From positions 924,501 to 988,500 of the forward strand of contig NZ_CP084606.1 in the NCBI RefSeq assembly GCF_022376835.1: a stretch of 64,000 nt of DNA, given 5' to 3'. Source of the DNA: Brucepastera parasyntrophica (GTDB lineage: Bacteria; Spirochaetota; Spirochaetia; Treponematales; Treponemataceae). The notes under the pieces are model-generated. The model was not told where the DNA came from. It did not search any database and saw nothing but the letters and a program-made list of their open reading frames with translations. The position numbers and the translations under genes are program-made. Shown in pieces: positions 21,438-33,661 of this stretch. Within the stretch, counting starts at the first letter, position 1; each line of letters starts with the position of its first letter.

Positions 21438-21493
21438 GACTGACGGTCAGTCATATGAACAACTGTTAACCTGCAGGTTAACAGTTGTTCATA
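21438..21493. repeat. Perfect 40-bp palindrome with adjacent 15-bp palindrome
   Basis: From 21454 to 21493 every base pairs with its mirror: 20-bp arms, centre CTGCAG (PstI-like) at 21471-21476, flanked by GTTAAC repeats. Next to it, 21438-21452 is GACTGAC-G-GTCAGTC, a second inverted repeat. There is no T-run on either strand. It lies 10 bases after the end of the leftward 143-residue gene. The rest of the 366-base gap (21138-21437) shows no gene. Confidence 0.85.
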
Positions 21494-21503
21494 AATGATA
21501 AAT

Positions 21504-21935
21504 TCAGGGAAGGACTGTTATATCGGCCAGTATCCGGCGGGTTCCCACTACACTGCCGTTTGCGAGTTTCATTTCAAGAAGTTCGACCCTCCCCCTGACT
21601 GAAACGGTCTGCTGCTCATATCCCGCGAGGAGCTTCCGGCTTTCATCCGATATAAACCAGTCATTGCTGTCCATATCGGTGAGGACCAGCTGGGGAAAGG
21701 GTTCATTGCCCACAAGCCGGATCCGTCCGGTAATTTCAACGACCTGCCCGGCCGCCGCCGATTCATACAGGGAGGAGACCGTTTCCCGGGCAGAGACCTC
21801 CTCCTGCCCGGAAGGGGCCTCAATTCGGACCGCGGGTTCCGTGTCTTTTTTTTCTTTTTTTCCGAAAGAATGCATATCTGTGTGTACGAAAATCAGAAAG
21901 GAAGCTGTTATGAAATATATCAAAACCCTGTTCAT
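21504..21935 (-). CDS. Small exported protein, possibly OB-fold
   Basis: 143 residues: an N-terminal hydrophobic signal (VLIYFITASFLIFVHT), a Lys/Glu-rich charged segment (GKKEKKDTE), then a beta-rich domain (VVEITGRIRLVGNEPFPQLVLTD, VSVRGRVELLEMKLANG). The pattern of V-x-V-x-G-R strands suggests an OB-like fold, as in small periplasmic binding proteins. This is inference. The ATG overlaps the stop of the M30-like lipoprotein (ATGA at 21932-21935), so both are translated together. Confidence 0.65.
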   Translation of the reverse strand: MNRVLIYFITASFLIFVHTDMHSFGKKEKKDTEPAVRIEAPSGQEEVSARETVSSLYESAAAGQVVEITGRIRLVGNEPFPQLVLTDMDSNDWFISDESRKLLAGYEQQTVSVRGRVELLEMKLANGSVVGTRRILADITVLP

Positions 21936-23823
21936 CTGCGGACTCCTGCTTTTCTTTCAATGCCGGACGGCCTTTGAATGCGGTGACTGTCGGCATCCAG
22001 TCCGCCGCCTCCGGCCGGATGGACGCTGACCGGGTACATATCCGGCACGGAATCACTGATCACGGTTAACTGCCTCGACTGGGTGCGGATGGCGCCGGAG
22101 GTGTTTGCGGCGTACCCATACTCATCGCTGCCGCTTTTATTGCTGTTTGCGTTGAAGGCAAGGAGTGTATCCCCGGAATACGGAGCCGCCGCAATAATAG
22201 TTGCGGAATCTGACGAGAAACTCCGGTAGCGGATATTTGTCCCGCTTTCGGAATCCCTGTTAAAGCTCTTGCTCCCCAGATAGGAAAAAAAGCCCTCGCC
22301 GGGAGAAAGGACATAGCGTTTCTGGCTCAAATTTGCAGGATACCGTATCCGCGTCCTGATTTCGTTATTGTATCCCAGATAGCCGGATGTATTATTAAAA
22401 TAATTTGACATCATCCAGTAGCTTAAAAGTTTTTCCCAGTTCCCGAAGGAGCTGTCAATATACGCGCCCGCGGATTCTGTCACGGCCCGGTAATCCCTGT
22501 AATCCGAATCAATTATTTTTTTATAGATTCCGGTATCAAGGCCGGAGTGTATCCGGAGCCACTGGAAAAAGAGGTAAACGGTAGCGTAATCGGCGAGTAC
22601 ATCGCCCCCGCCCTGATCCGACTCCCAAAAGCCGTTCCAGACAAAGAAATTATTCCCGTACACGATTGTATTCACCGGGTCCGAGTTAAAATAGTCAATC
22701 CGTTCCTGGATATGTCCGCCGGCATATATATATTCGGCCCCGAAGAAAGGCCTTCGTTAATCCAGAGGTCCTGGCTTCTGTTGTCTTTTAATACAGTATT
22801 TGAGCAGTTTATCAGGTGCTGGAGTTCATGGGCGATTGTCGAATAAAAACCGCTGCCGCCGGGAGTCTGGGGATTGATATCTATAAAGAGCATATCGGCC
22901 TCATTTGAACGCGCATATCCGGATACGGTTTTGGAAAACATATGGGTCTGGTCAAAATAACCGGCCACGTATCCTCCGGACCCGGTAAATCCGTCCGGAA
23001 TATCAAGCAGCAAAAGTATGACCTTGTTATTCGCATCCACATCAAGAACTGTCCCAAAGGCGGCTGTTATCCGGTCATGAATAGTCCTGTCATATTCCTC
23101 CGCTATTTCCAGCGCGGTCTGCCCGTTTATCTGGTATGAACCGTCATTTACTTCCGCATAAATAATGCAGTGCTCGCTTTCCGCCAGCATTATGGCATCG
23201 AGTGTGTACCACGCATCGGTAACATAACTGATTGCGTTAAATTCCCGGCCCGTTTTCCAGTCAGCATATAATACCGTATCTCCCGGAATGGTCATCATAT
23301 CTCCGGGGAAATAGACCGTTCCCGTCCCATCGGCGGCCGTATTCCAGCCGGCAAATATATAGCCGGCGTTCGCAAGACTTCCTGAATTCCCCGCAATAAG
23401 GGCTCTTGTGCCGGCAAGGTAATTATTCTCATTAACAGGCGGCATTCCCGATGACGCGCCGTTTCCGTTATATGTCAGACTGAAAGTATCAGCCTCATCT
23501 TCCCACTGCGCATACAGGGTTATATTTTTTGTAATCCTGAAGCGGTCTCCCGGATAGCAGCTGGTCCCGGTGCGGTCCGCCGCGGTATTCCAGCCGGCAA
23601 AAACAAACGGGTCATTCGACAGATTTCCGGTATTATACTTGATAACGGCATAGGCGCCTGAGGAATATTTTGCCGGATCTGCCGGTTCGGTGCCTGCCTG
23701 AGCGCCGTTTTTATTATAGGAAACAGTGTATGTCACGGCGGGCTCGATCTCTATGGTGACCGGGCAGGATACAAAGATAAGGATAATGGCAATAAAGATG
23801 CCGCCGTAAGTTAATCTTCTCAA
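21932..23823 (-). CDS. Lipoprotein with two InlB-type repeats and an M30-like zinc metallopeptidase domain
   Basis: 630 residues after restoring one base in CCCC 22738-22741. The start is TTG 23823 with GGGAGG upstream. A lipobox-like IFVSC at residues about 16-20 suggests a lipid anchor. Two Listeria-Bacteroides (InlB_B) repeats follow, each ending in a GWNTAAD-G-T-Y-GD--LYA-W pattern (residues about 30-108 and 115-190). The catalytic part has AHELQHLIN (HExxH zinc motif) and WINEGLS about 20 residues later, as in M30 (hyicolysin) peptidases. It is probably surface-exposed or periplasmic and degrades host or community proteins. The last 25 residues (after PAGGGGLDADS) look unlike the rest and may be affected by another indel. 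Confidence 0.8.
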
Positions 23824-23933
23824 AAAGCCGATCCTCCCGCAGTTTCATGGATTACATATATTAGACTATACCGTTTCCCGGCGGAAAATTCTATGACCGG
23901 ACGGAATTATTTTCATTTTAATGAAAATGAATT

Positions 23934-23968
23934 GTTGCAGGAATGGGAGGAAGGACGTACAATAATTA
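23934..23968 (+). promoter_or_regulatory. Promoter of the HD-GYP regulator
   Basis: TTGCAG, 17 bases and TACAAT lie about 60 bases before the ATG at 24014. An AAGGGG ribosome site is placed 8 bases before the start. The hexamers agree moderately with consensus. The 190-base gap holds nothing else visible. Confidence 0.5.
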
Positions 23969-24013
23969 TATAGAAAAAAGTATCACACATTAATGAACGG
24001 AAGGGGTTAATTA

Positions 24014-25087
24014 ATGGAAAATACTCGGAAAAAAATCATTCTTGTTGACGATAATATTACAAATCTGACCGTCGGCAAAAACACGCTGATTGACAAATAC
24101 GATGTTTTTACCATCCCTTCCGGTGAAAAACTGTTCAAAATCCTGGAAAAAGTAATCCCCGATCTGATTCTGCTTGATGTGGAAATGCCTGAAATGAGCG
24201 GGTATGACGTGATAAAAATCCTCAAAAGGCAAAAGGAAACGGCGCATATTCCGGTTATTTTTCTGACCGCCAAAAGCGATACGGGGAGCGAGCTGGAAGG
24301 ACTGTCTCTCGGCGCAATAGATTATATAACAAAACCTTTTTCTCCGCCCCTTCTTTTGAAACGCATAGAAGTACATCTGCTTGTGGAAACACAGAAACTG
24401 GAGCTGAAGGAGTATAATGATAATCTTCAGGAAATGGTAATGGAAAAAACAAGGGAAGTGCTGAATCTTCAGAACGCTATCCTTAAAACGGTTTCGGAGC
24501 TGGTCGAATGCCGGGATTCGGTTACGGGCGGACATATTGAACGGACCCAGAATTATCTGCAGATACTTTTGAGGGCGCTGAGGGAACAGAACCTGTATTC
24601 GGAAGAAACCGTCGGCTGGGACAATGATTTCTTTTTTCAGTCTGCCCAGCTCCATGATCTCGGAAAAATCGCGATACGGGACAGTATCCTCCTGAAGCCG
24701 GGAAAACTGACAGAGGAAGAATTCAACGAAATGAAAAAACATACGACATTCGGCGTTCATGTTATAGAAAAGATAGCGGAAAGTACCACGGAGCAGACGT
24801 TTTTGAATCACGCGAAAATTTTTGCGGGAACCCACCATGAAAAGTGGGACGGATCGGGCTATCCCGGCGGTTTGCGTGAAAAGAATATCCCGCTTCAGGG
24901 CCGCATGATGGCCATAGTGGATGTGTATGATGCGCTTCTTTCAGAACGCCCGTATAAAGAGGCTTTTTCGCATGAGGAAGCCGTGAAAATTATTCAAGAT
25001 AGTAAAGGCACTCATTTCGATCCCGTGCTTGTTGATCTTTTTCTTTCCGTAGCAGGGGAATTTGAAGCGATCCAGCGGAAAGTATAG
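24014..25087 (+). CDS. Response regulator with HD-GYP c-di-GMP phosphodiesterase domain
   Basis: 357 residues. Receiver domain (residues 1-120): IILVDDN acidic pair, phospho-acceptor Asp in DLILLDVEMPEMSG, conserved FLTAKS and KPFSP. A short coiled linker (residues 125-150) leads to the HD-GYP domain: HDLGKIAIRDSILLKPGKL, HHEKWDGSGYPGGL and the usual DVYDALLSERPYKEA. Such proteins hydrolyse cyclic-di-GMP when phosphorylated (RpfG type). It is first of the signalling island; the two hybrid kinases directly downstream are the likely phospho-donors. Confidence 0.92.
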   Translation: MENTRKKIILVDDNITNLTVGKNTLIDKYDVFTIPSGEKLFKILEKVIPDLILLDVEMPEMSGYDVIKILKRQKETAHIPVIFLTAKSDTGSELEGLSLGAIDYITKPFSPPLLLKRIEVHLLVETQKLELKEYNDNLQEMVMEKTREVLNLQNAILKTVSELVECRDSVTGGHIERTQNYLQILLRALREQNLYSEETVGWDNDFFFQSAQLHDLGKIAIRDSILLKPGKLTEEEFNEMKKHTTFGVHVIEKIAESTTEQTFLNHAKIFAGTHHEKWDGSGYPGGLREKNIPLQGRMMAIVDVYDALLSERPYKEAFSHEEAVKIIQDSKGTHFDPVLVDLFLSVAGEFEAIQRKV

Positions 25088-25170
25088 CGGCCAGGGGCCT
25101 GATTATTCTGAAAAACCGGATTGCGGAAATGCTGTCCATAGCATGAAGGGTGTGCTTAAGAGGTAAAACT

Positions 25171-28100
25171 ATGTCGCTCGCGAATCTCCTTATTATACTG
25201 AGTTTTTTGAGTCTCATACTCGGAGCGTATGCAATATACCGGGAAAGAAAATCGGCAAAGAAAAACTGGGGATTTCTGCTGCTTGCCTGCTGCGCTTCCC
25301 TGTGGAACTTCGGGGGAGCTTTATATTTTTCCATGTATTCTGTCCGGATAAGTACGGTCGGTATATATCTTATCGAGGTTTGCATTCTTTTTGTTTTTCC
25401 CATAATTACATACTATTTCATCAAAATCCTTGATTTGAATTCTCTGCTTGCAAAATGCATACTGGTGGTCCAGATCCTGCTTGCCCTTGTTCTTGTTTTT
25501 TATATATACGCGAACAGTTTATTATAATTGATATAGTCGACAACCAATTGCTGTATTCACTGGATACCGGAATACCGTTTTTTCTCAGCGCCGGTTATGA
25601 TATTGCCTGCCCGCTCGCGAATATTATTATGCTTATTTACAGCTACCGGAAACTGGGCTACAGACGCGACAGGCACCAGGCACTGACCATGATTATATAT
25701 CTTTTTGCCGCCATTGCCGTTTTGCTCAGCCGTTTCTGGATCAACCAGATATACGGATGGGGATGCTGCATTCAGTTTATCGGACTTCTGATGATGTACA
25801 ACTTTGCGCTTAAATATAACGCTTCGGCTATTAATACAATTAACATGGCGGAATATGTATATTCATCGGTAAATACGCCCTTTCTTGTGTTATCCCAGGA
25901 CGGAAGGATTCTGCTGGCAAATAACAGCGCGGCCGGATTTTTCCGGAAAAACCTCCGGGACCTGGCGGGCCGGGACATCCGTACTTTTTTTCTGTTCAAT
26001 GAAGAGTTTAAGGATTTTTCAAAATATCCTGAAGGCAATACCGCGGACCATTATGACGCTACGGCTCTGGCCGGCGGCGCGAAGTGTATAATTGATATAA
26101 CCTATATTTATGACAAATATTCGGAGCTGATCTGTACGATTTTCATTATCAATGACATGACCGGTAAAATTGAAATGATTAACGAGCTTGAAGATGCAAA
26201 GGCAAGAGCGGAAGCCGCAAGTCTTGCAAAAAGCACCTTTCTCGCGAACACCAGTCATGAAATACGCACACCAATGAATGCGATTGTCGGTATGGCGGAA
26301 CTCATCCTCCGGGAACCGGTTTCTCCGGCGGTTTATGAACATGCGCTTGGTATAAAACAGGCAAGCGCCAATCTTCTGTCCATTATAAATGATATTCTCG
26401 ATTTTTCCAAAATAGAATCGGGCAAGCTCGAAATTATTCCGGTACAGTATATGCTGGCCTCAGTCCTTAATGATGTAATAAATATTATCCGGATGAAAGT
26501 AAGCGAAAAGCCTGTTATGTTTGTTACAAACATTGATGCCGATTTACCGAACAGGCTCTTTGGCGACGAGGTACGCATCCGGCAGATACTTCTGAATCTT
26601 CTCGGAAACGCAATAAAATATACCAGCGAAGGATTTATTTCGCTTTCCATAACAGGAGAATCCAAGGAAGACGGAACGGTATTTTTACGGATTGATGTCG
26701 CGGACAGCGGGATCGGAATCAAAGAGGAAGACACCGGAAAAATATTCGGAAACTTCACACAGGTCGATGTGCAGAAAAACAAGGGGATTGAAGGCACAGG
26801 CCTGGGCCTTGCCATCACCAAGAACCTCTGTCTCAGTATGGGCGGGACTATCACTTTTGTCAGCACCTATGGGAAGGGAAGCATATTCACCGCGATCCTG
26901 CCCCAGCAAATAAGCGGCAGCGAAAAATTCGCTTCGGTTGACAATCCCGAACTGAAGAAAGTTCTGGTGTATGAAATACGCGAAATATATACCCAATCAC
27001 TGATACAGACATTTGAAAACCTTGGAGTAAAAGCTTCTTCGGTTACCATGCAGTCCGCTTTTTTTGAAGCCATGAAAGCGGATGAGTATGATTTTATATT
27101 TATTTCGCAAACCCTATATGAGGGCGCGAAAAAAATTGTGGAGAAGGCCCATGTCCGTTCAAGAATTGTATTAATGGCGGATTACGGGGCGGAACCGGAA
27201 GGAAGAAATATCAGGATTCTGTACAGACCGGCCCATACCCTCGCGGCAGCAAATATTCTCAATGAAGTTGAGGACAAAAAAAATTATGTTATTTCGGATG
27301 AAAATGACATACGCTTTATTGCCCCCGACGCACGAATCCTGCTTGTCGATGATATAGCGACAAACCTGAAAGTCGCCCAGGGACTTATGGCCCCTACAGG
27401 ATGCATATTGATGTATGCAAAAGCGGGGCTGAATCTGTTGAGCTGGTCAGGACAAACCGGTATGACATTGTATTCATGGATCATATGATGCCTGAAATGG
27501 ACGGAATAGAAGCGACCGCTATTATCCGGAATATGGAAAACGGGGACGGGTATTACCAAAATGTTCCCATAATTGCGCTCACGGCAAATGCGGTTTCAGG
27601 TGTAAAGGAAATGTTTCTCCGGAACGGAATGAATGATTTTTTATCAAAGCCCATTGAAATCACGCGGCTTAACAGCATACTGGAAAAATGGGTCCCGCCG
27701 GAAAAACAGAAAAAGCATTATGAGGCGGTCCGGGAAATTGACGCCTCAAACCTGAAGATAGCGGGAATAGATGTGAGGAACGGCATTTCAATGACCGGCG
27801 GGAATTTTGAAACCTATATGGAAACGCTGAAGGTCTTTCTTTCGGACGGCAGGGAAAAAATACAGCAGATCAAAACAAGTATTGAAAATAAAGACCTTCA
27901 TCTGTATACCACATATGTTCATGCGCTGAAGAGCGCCGCAGCCAGTATCGGCGCGCAGGGCTTGTCCGATTTTGCGAGAGATCTTGAACGGGCGGGAAAA
28001 AATGAAGATACGGAATTCATTGAAATGAACAGTTTTTTCTTTTTGACACAGCTGGAAACACTTTTGCAGAATATTGATGACGCGCTTTCCGCATACCGTC

Positions 28101-28345
28101 AAAGCGGCAGCGAAATAACGGAGGAAATGACCGACCCGCTTTTATTTAAATCGGAACTGTCCGGACTGAAAGACGCTCTTGAAAACATGAACACGGGAAC
28201 GGCAGATACTATTATCACAGGTTTGCAGAAAATGAACCTGCCGCAAAAGGCTGTTTCCGGGATAGAATATATATCACATAATGTTCTTCTTTCTGATTAT
28301 GAAGGCGCGGTTGCTATCATTGATGAATTGCTGGGAGAAATCTGA
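25171..28345 (+). CDS. 7TM hybrid sensor histidine kinase 1 (two apparent frameshifts)
   Basis: About 1,058 residues once one base is restored in TTT near 25514 and in CCCC 27393-27396. Order: seven hydrophobic helices (residues 1-225), PAS-like sensor (VNTPFLVLSQDGRILLANNSA), HisKA with FLANTSHEIRTPMNAIVG (His phosphorylation site), HATPase (LGNAIKYTSEG, DSGIGI, GTGLGLAI), a degenerate receiver (KVLVYEIREIYTQ, acceptor Asp lost), a canonical receiver (ILLVDDIATN, FMDHMMPEMDG, LSKPIEI) and a C-terminal HPt (YVHALKSAAASIGA). This BarA-like layout runs a four-step phosphorelay. The start at 25171 follows AGAGG. It is closely related along its whole length to the next gene. Confidence 0.9.
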
Positions 28346-28428
28346 AAACGGCCGGGGACTGCTTATTCTTCAGTAATTTTAGCATTCCGGCGGCAGCCGG
28401 CTATGTAGTTTAGTAAGCGGAGGTAAAA

Positions 28429-31400
28429 ATGACTTTATCCGGCATTCTGATTGTAATCAGTTTTATGGCGCTGCTCCTCGGGATCTACGCCATATATAAC
28501 GGACGGAAGGGCGCGTCCGTAAACTGGAGTTTTGTGCTTCTCGCCTTTTGCTCTTTTATCTGGAGTCTGGTCGCCGCTTTGTACATGGCAAAAATATCCG
28601 ATGAACTGTGTACCTTTGCTGTAAGTTTTATCGAATGCTGCGTTGCTGCTATTTTTCCCCTGCTGACCAGCTACTTTATTGTTGTTCTCGGTCTCAAATC
28701 AAGGTTATCAAAATCAGTCTTTGTCATTCAGATTATTCTGACCATAACCCTGATCCTGGTGAATATTTTCCACGGCTTTGTAAAGGTTACTATCGTAAAC
28801 GGCAAAACAGAGCTGGAGTTTATAAAAAACATAACCTACTATCTTTTTATTTCATACAATGTTTTGTGTCCGCTCGCGAATATCATTATGTTCGCCCACA
28901 GCATCAAATATACCGAATATAAGCGGGACAGGCATCAGGCAATTTCATGGATATTTTATCTTCTGGCGGGTATCGGTTTTCTCCTGATACGGTATATTCC
29001 GGAATTGAATATTATGTACGGGGGAGGCTGCTTTGTCCAGTTTGCAGGCCTCGTAATGCTGTACAATTTCTCTCTGAAATATAATGCGTCAGCGATTAAC
29101 ACAATCAATGTGGCAGAGTATGTGTATTCTTCAGTTAATACGCCCTTCCTCGTGCTGTCACAGAAAGGGGCCATTCTTTTATCAAATAACAGCGCATCAA
29201 AGTTTTTCGGAAAAAGCTCGAAGGATTTGCTGGGAACTGACATAAAAACACTGTTTCATTTTGATAAGACATACCGGGATTTCTCAAAAACTGGGAAGAA
29301 AATACTATAGAACACTACGAAGCCGAAGCGGTAAATAATAAGGCAAAATGTACAATTGATATAACCTATATTTACGATAAGTATTCCGAACTTATCTGCA
29401 CTATTTTTATAATCAATGATATGACTGATAAAATTGAAATGATTAATGAACTCGAGCAGGCAAGAATAAAAGCGGAAACCGCCAGCCGGGCAAAAAGCAC
29501 CTTTCTTGCGAATACCAGTCATGAAATACGCACGCCGATGAATGCGATCGTCGGTATGGCGGAACTCATTCTCCGTGAAGATATTTCACCGGAGGTTTAT
29601 GAACATGCAATGGGAATAAAACAGGCAAGCGCGAACCTGCTTTCAATAATAAATGATATTCTGGATTTTTCTAAAATTGAATCCGGCAGACTGGAAATTA
29701 TTCCGGTCAATTATATTCTTGCTTCGCTTGTTAATGATGTAATAAATATTATCCGGATGAAGGTAAGTGAAAAACCTGTTATCTTTATTACAAATATCGA
29801 CGCGTCTTTGCCGAACAATCTGTTCGGCGATGAAATACGAATCAGACAGATTCTTCTGAATCTGCTCGGCAATGCGGTCAAATATACTGAAGAAGGTTTT
29901 ATATCCCTGGGCATTACCGGAGAATACAGTGAAGAAGGGACTATAATTCTGAACTTCAGAATTGCCGACAGCGGCATCGGCATAAAAGATGAAGACAAAC
30001 ACAAACTGTTTGGAAATTTTGTCCAGGTTGATATATCAAAAAATAAGGGAATCGAAGGAACAGGGCTGGGCCTTGCCATTACAAAAAATCTCTGTCTCAG
30101 TATGGGAGGAGATGTGTATTTTGAAAGCACATACGGCAGGGGAAGCATCTTTACCGCACTCATACCGCAAAAAACACAGACAACAGCGGCGTTCGCTTCC
30201 GTCAGGAACCCCGAGCGCAAAAAAGTTCTGGTGTATGAAATCAATAAATTATACTCAAACTCGATTGCATTTTCTCTTGAGAGCCTTGGAGTTCCGTATA
30301 CGGCTGCAGAAATCCAGTCCGAATTTTATGAATCCCTCAGGGACAGTGAGTACTCCTTTATTTTTGTTTCCCACGTATTATACGAAGCCGCGCTGACAAT
30401 CACGGAAAAAATGCGTATAAAGGCGCCCCTGATTCTGATGGCGGAATATGGAAATGAAATAAATACACAGAATATACGGACCTTATATATGCCGGCGCAC
30501 AGTCTGTCCATTGCGAATATTCTCAATGATGTGGATGACAGCAAAATGTATCATGACAGCAGGGAACTTGATGTCCGTTTTACGGCGCCCACAGCGCGGA
30601 TACTGATTGTGGATGATATCGCTACAAATCTGAAGGTCGCGGAAGGACTTATAGCGCCCTACAGAATGCAGATAGATATTTGCAAAAGCGGAAGCGAAGC
30701 TGTCGAACTGGTAAAAACGAACCGGTATGATCTTATTTTTATGGATCATATGATGCCTGAAATGGATGGAATAGAAGCGACCGCGATTATCCGGAATATG
30801 GACGGACCCGATCAGGAATATTTTACGAACCTTCCTGTCATTGCCCTGACCGCAAACGCGGTATCCGGGGTAAAGGAAATGTTTCTTCAGAACGGTATGA
30901 GTGATTTTCTTGCGAAACCGATTGAAATCTCCCGGCTGAACAGCATGCTGGAGAAATGGATTCCGGCTGAAAAAAAAGAAAAATATTCCGGTACAAAAAC
31001 AGAAGAGGCTGCCGGAATTAACATTGAGGGCATAGACGTAAGAAACGGTATTCAGCTGACCGGAGGCTCCGCTGATAATTATATTGATACCCTCGCAGTT
31101 TTTTACAGAGACGGCTGTGACCGGATCAGTGAAATACGCAGGACAGCGGTAAAGGATATTTCCCTGTATACGACCTATGTTCATGCCATAAAAAGCGCGG
31201 CAGGAAGCGTAGGCGCGAAGGATATTTCCGTTCTGGCACAGGCACTCGAACATGCCGGAGGCACGGGTGACATCAAATATATTGAAGAAAATAATGAACA
31301 TTTCCTTTCAGAACTTGAATCCCTCCTGGATCGGATAGAAAAAGCAATCGAGGAACACTGGGGGGAAGAAACCGGAGACAATCCGGGTGAACTGAAAAAA

Positions 31401-31586
31401 CTGTCCGGAGAACTGAAAACAGCCATTGAAACAATGGATACAGGTGAAATTGACCGGCTCCTTTTGCTGATACGGAAAAAAACACGGGACAGAAAAACCG
31501 GAGAAATCATTGAAAAAATAAGCCGGAGTATTCTTGTTTCCGATTTTGATGAAGCGGCCGAACTGGCCGGGAGGCTGGCGGAGTGA
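28429..31586 (+). CDS. 7TM hybrid sensor histidine kinase 2 (one apparent frameshift)
   Basis: About 1,052 residues with one base restored in AAAAA near 29288-29292. Domain order is the same as in the preceding kinase: 7TM region, PAS-like segment, HisKA (TSHEIRTPMNAIVGMAEL), HATPase (GTGLGLAITKNLCLSMGG), degenerate receiver, receiver (FMDHMMPEMDGIEATAIIRN) and HPt (YVHAIKSAAGSVGA). The kinase and receiver parts are nearly identical between the two; the 7TM and HPt parts diverge more, consistent with different signals. Sequence just upstream resembles that upstream of kinase 1 (GGGGxCTGxTTATTCT), so the duplication unit included the leader. GGAGG precedes the ATG. Confidence 0.9.
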
Positions 31587-31743
31587 GCATGGCAGCCGTC
31601 TGCCTTTTTCAGTCCGGTACCGTCCGATCTCCGCTCTTTCCTGGGCAACACCGGCAAATGACGGCGGCAAAAGCGGTTCGGCGCCGCAGCCAGGGCAGGA
31701 TTCGGCGGAAAAGCCTTTTTTCAGAAATTTCATGAAAAGAAAT

Positions 31744-31763
31744 TGATTTATCCTGATAAATCA
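31744..31763. terminator. Hairpin between kinase 2 and chemoreceptor 1
   Basis: Perfect 9-bp arms TGATTTATC and GATAAATCA with a 2-base loop. No clean T-run follows on the plus strand, so it may be a weak terminator or an operator for the chemoreceptor gene 76 bases downstream. Confidence 0.4.
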
Positions 31764-31839
31764 GTATTATATTTAATTAAAAGTAGTATATTGCAGGAAT
31801 TTTTTTTTCTGCGAAAAGTTGCTTGTTTATGAGGTATGT

Positions 31840-33624
31840 ATGAAGAGCCTTCGGACCAGGTTTATTCTGATCTTTATTGCCCTTGGACTGATTATTTCAC
31901 TCAGCGTAGGGGTAACAATGTATATCCAGTATAGCAGTTATGTTATGTTTTCAGCCCAGCAGACGCTCCGTAGCGTAGCAGTCCTGATAGACTCTCTCTA
32001 CCCTGTTCTCAGCGATGTTGAATACATAAAAGAAGAAGGCTCTGAATTTTCTCCGGCCTACAAGGACCTGCTTGAGCAAATGCAGAAATTTAATGATGCC
32101 TTCGGCTTTACCTTCATTTATCTTGTGGAAGTGACTCCCGACGGCTACCGGTTTATTCTTGATACCGAACGCCTGATAGAAGACGGCGAAGATACGTTCA
32201 TGACCTATTACTATGAAGACCTGGATGAACTTGACGCGGCCGCCAAAACGCAGGAAGTGCAGATAACCACCGAGCTGTATACCGATGAGTGGGGAACTTT
32301 TATTTCTTCATATATTCCGGTTATTAAAGACGGAAAAACAGTCGGTATCCTTGGGCTTGACTATGACATAACATATATTTTTAATTTACAGCAAAGGTCC
32401 ATGGCTTCGCTCGGAATTGTACTTCTGATAGCAGTTTTATTCTCCGTGGTTATTGCTTTTATGGTCGCGAATTCATTCATCAGGCCAATCAGGCAGGTAC
32501 AGCAGGCGGCGCTCTCTCTGGCTGAAATGAACCTGGCTATTCCTCTTGAAACCAAACGGAAAGATGAGATAGGAGATATGATACGGTCCCTCATAAAAAT
32601 CAGGGACAATTTCAAGGAAAACATCGAATCAATTACCCTGCGTCTTAATGAACTGAGCGACCTCAGCGCGTCCCTTGATTCGTCAATGGATAAATCCGTC
32701 ACAGACATGGATGTCATTTTCAGAAGTATGAATGATGTGCAGGGACAGGCCGCGATACAGGTGGAATCAGTCCAGCAGACATCAAGCTCCGTTGAGGAAA
32801 TTATCCAGAACATTGCGGCCCTGAACAGGACCATTCAGACGCAGGCAGTAAACCTGAATGAATCATCTAGCGCCATTCAGGAAATGGTCGGCAATATCCA
32901 TTCGCTTCGCTCCATGGTACGGAATGCAAATGATACCGCAGGAGAACTCAGCGGGTCAGCCGAACACGGGCGGGAAAAAATAGGCTTTCTTGCCGCCGAA
33001 CTGAAAAAAGTTGCGCTCCTCTCCGAGAAACTCCAGGAAGCGAACGGCGCCATTTCCGGTATAGCAAACCAGACAAATATTCTGGCAATGAACGCGGCGA
33101 TTGAGGCTGCGCACGCAGGAGATGCAGGCAAGGGTTTTGCCGTTGTATCCGAAGAAGTGCGGAAACTTGCGGAGCTTACCGCGGAAGAATCCGATGCCAT
33201 CTCAAAGGAAATCCAGGAAATAGATGAAGCCATGAATGAACTTGTAAGCGTTTCCGATGAAACCGCCGAAGCGTTTGACCGCATATACAAGGGCATAGGA
33301 GCAATAGACGAAACCTTCAGCACTGTCAACCAGGCCATTGAAGAGCAGGATATCGGCGGCAAGCAGATTCTCGAAAGCCTGAAAACCATGAATGACCTGA
33401 CTGAAGAAGTTCGTTCCGGGTCCGGAGAAATGCAGACCGGAAGCAGGCTTATAGCTGAAGAAATGGAAAAACTCCAGGACACTTCGCGCGAAGTAAATGA
33501 AAGCGTTCAGAATGTCCGCTCGGTCAGCAAGCAAATAGATGCCTCCCTCGCGAACGCAAAAGACGTAGCGGCGAAAACGCGGGAACATCTGGAATTTACG
33601 AAGAAAACATTTAATATCGAATAA
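31840..33624 (+). CDS. Methyl-accepting chemotaxis protein 1
   Basis: 594 residues from the ATG at 31840 (GAGG 5 bases before; an upstream in-frame start at 31819 is not shared by its paralogue). Membrane helix 1 (residues about 8-30), an extracytoplasmic sensor of about 155 residues ([21 protein letters not shown]), helix 2 (about 190-212), HAMP ([19 protein letters not shown]) and a signalling domain. The CheA/CheW-binding hairpin tip has [39 protein letters not shown]. The C-terminus is [12 protein letters not shown], without the CheR-tethering pentapeptide. Closely similar to the next gene. Confidence 0.93.
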   Translation: MKSLRTRFILIFIALGLIISLSVGVTMYIQYSSYVMFSAQQTLRSVAVLIDSLYPVLSDVEYIKEEGSEFSPAYKDLLEQMQKFNDAFGFTFIYLVEVTPDGYRFILDTERLIEDGEDTFMTYYYEDLDELDAAAKTQEVQITTELYTDEWGTFISSYIPVIKDGKTVGILGLDYDITYIFNLQQRSMASLGIVLLIAVLFSVVIAFMVANSFIRPIRQVQQAALSLAEMNLAIPLETKRKDEIGDMIRSLIKIRDNFKENIESITLRLNELSDLSASLDSSMDKSVTDMDVIFRSMNDVQGQAAIQVESVQQTSSSVEEIIQNIAALNRTIQTQAVNLNESSSAIQEMVGNIHSLRSMVRNANDTAGELSGSAEHGREKIGFLAAELKKVALLSEKLQEANGAISGIANQTNILAMNAAIEAAHAGDAGKGFAVVSEEVRKLAELTAEESDAISKEIQEIDEAMNELVSVSDETAEAFDRIYKGIGAIDETFSTVNQAIEEQDIGGKQILESLKTMNDLTEEVRSGSGEMQTGSRLIAEEMEKLQDTSREVNESVQNVRSVSKQIDASLANAKDVAAKTREHLEFTKKTFNIE

Positions 33625-33661
33625 ATAACCGTACAGATACTATAATAACTGTCTGTATATG

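Noticed and set aside
21454-21493. The 40-bp palindrome as an ordinary terminator
   Set aside because: No T-run on either strand and the arms are far longer than needed.
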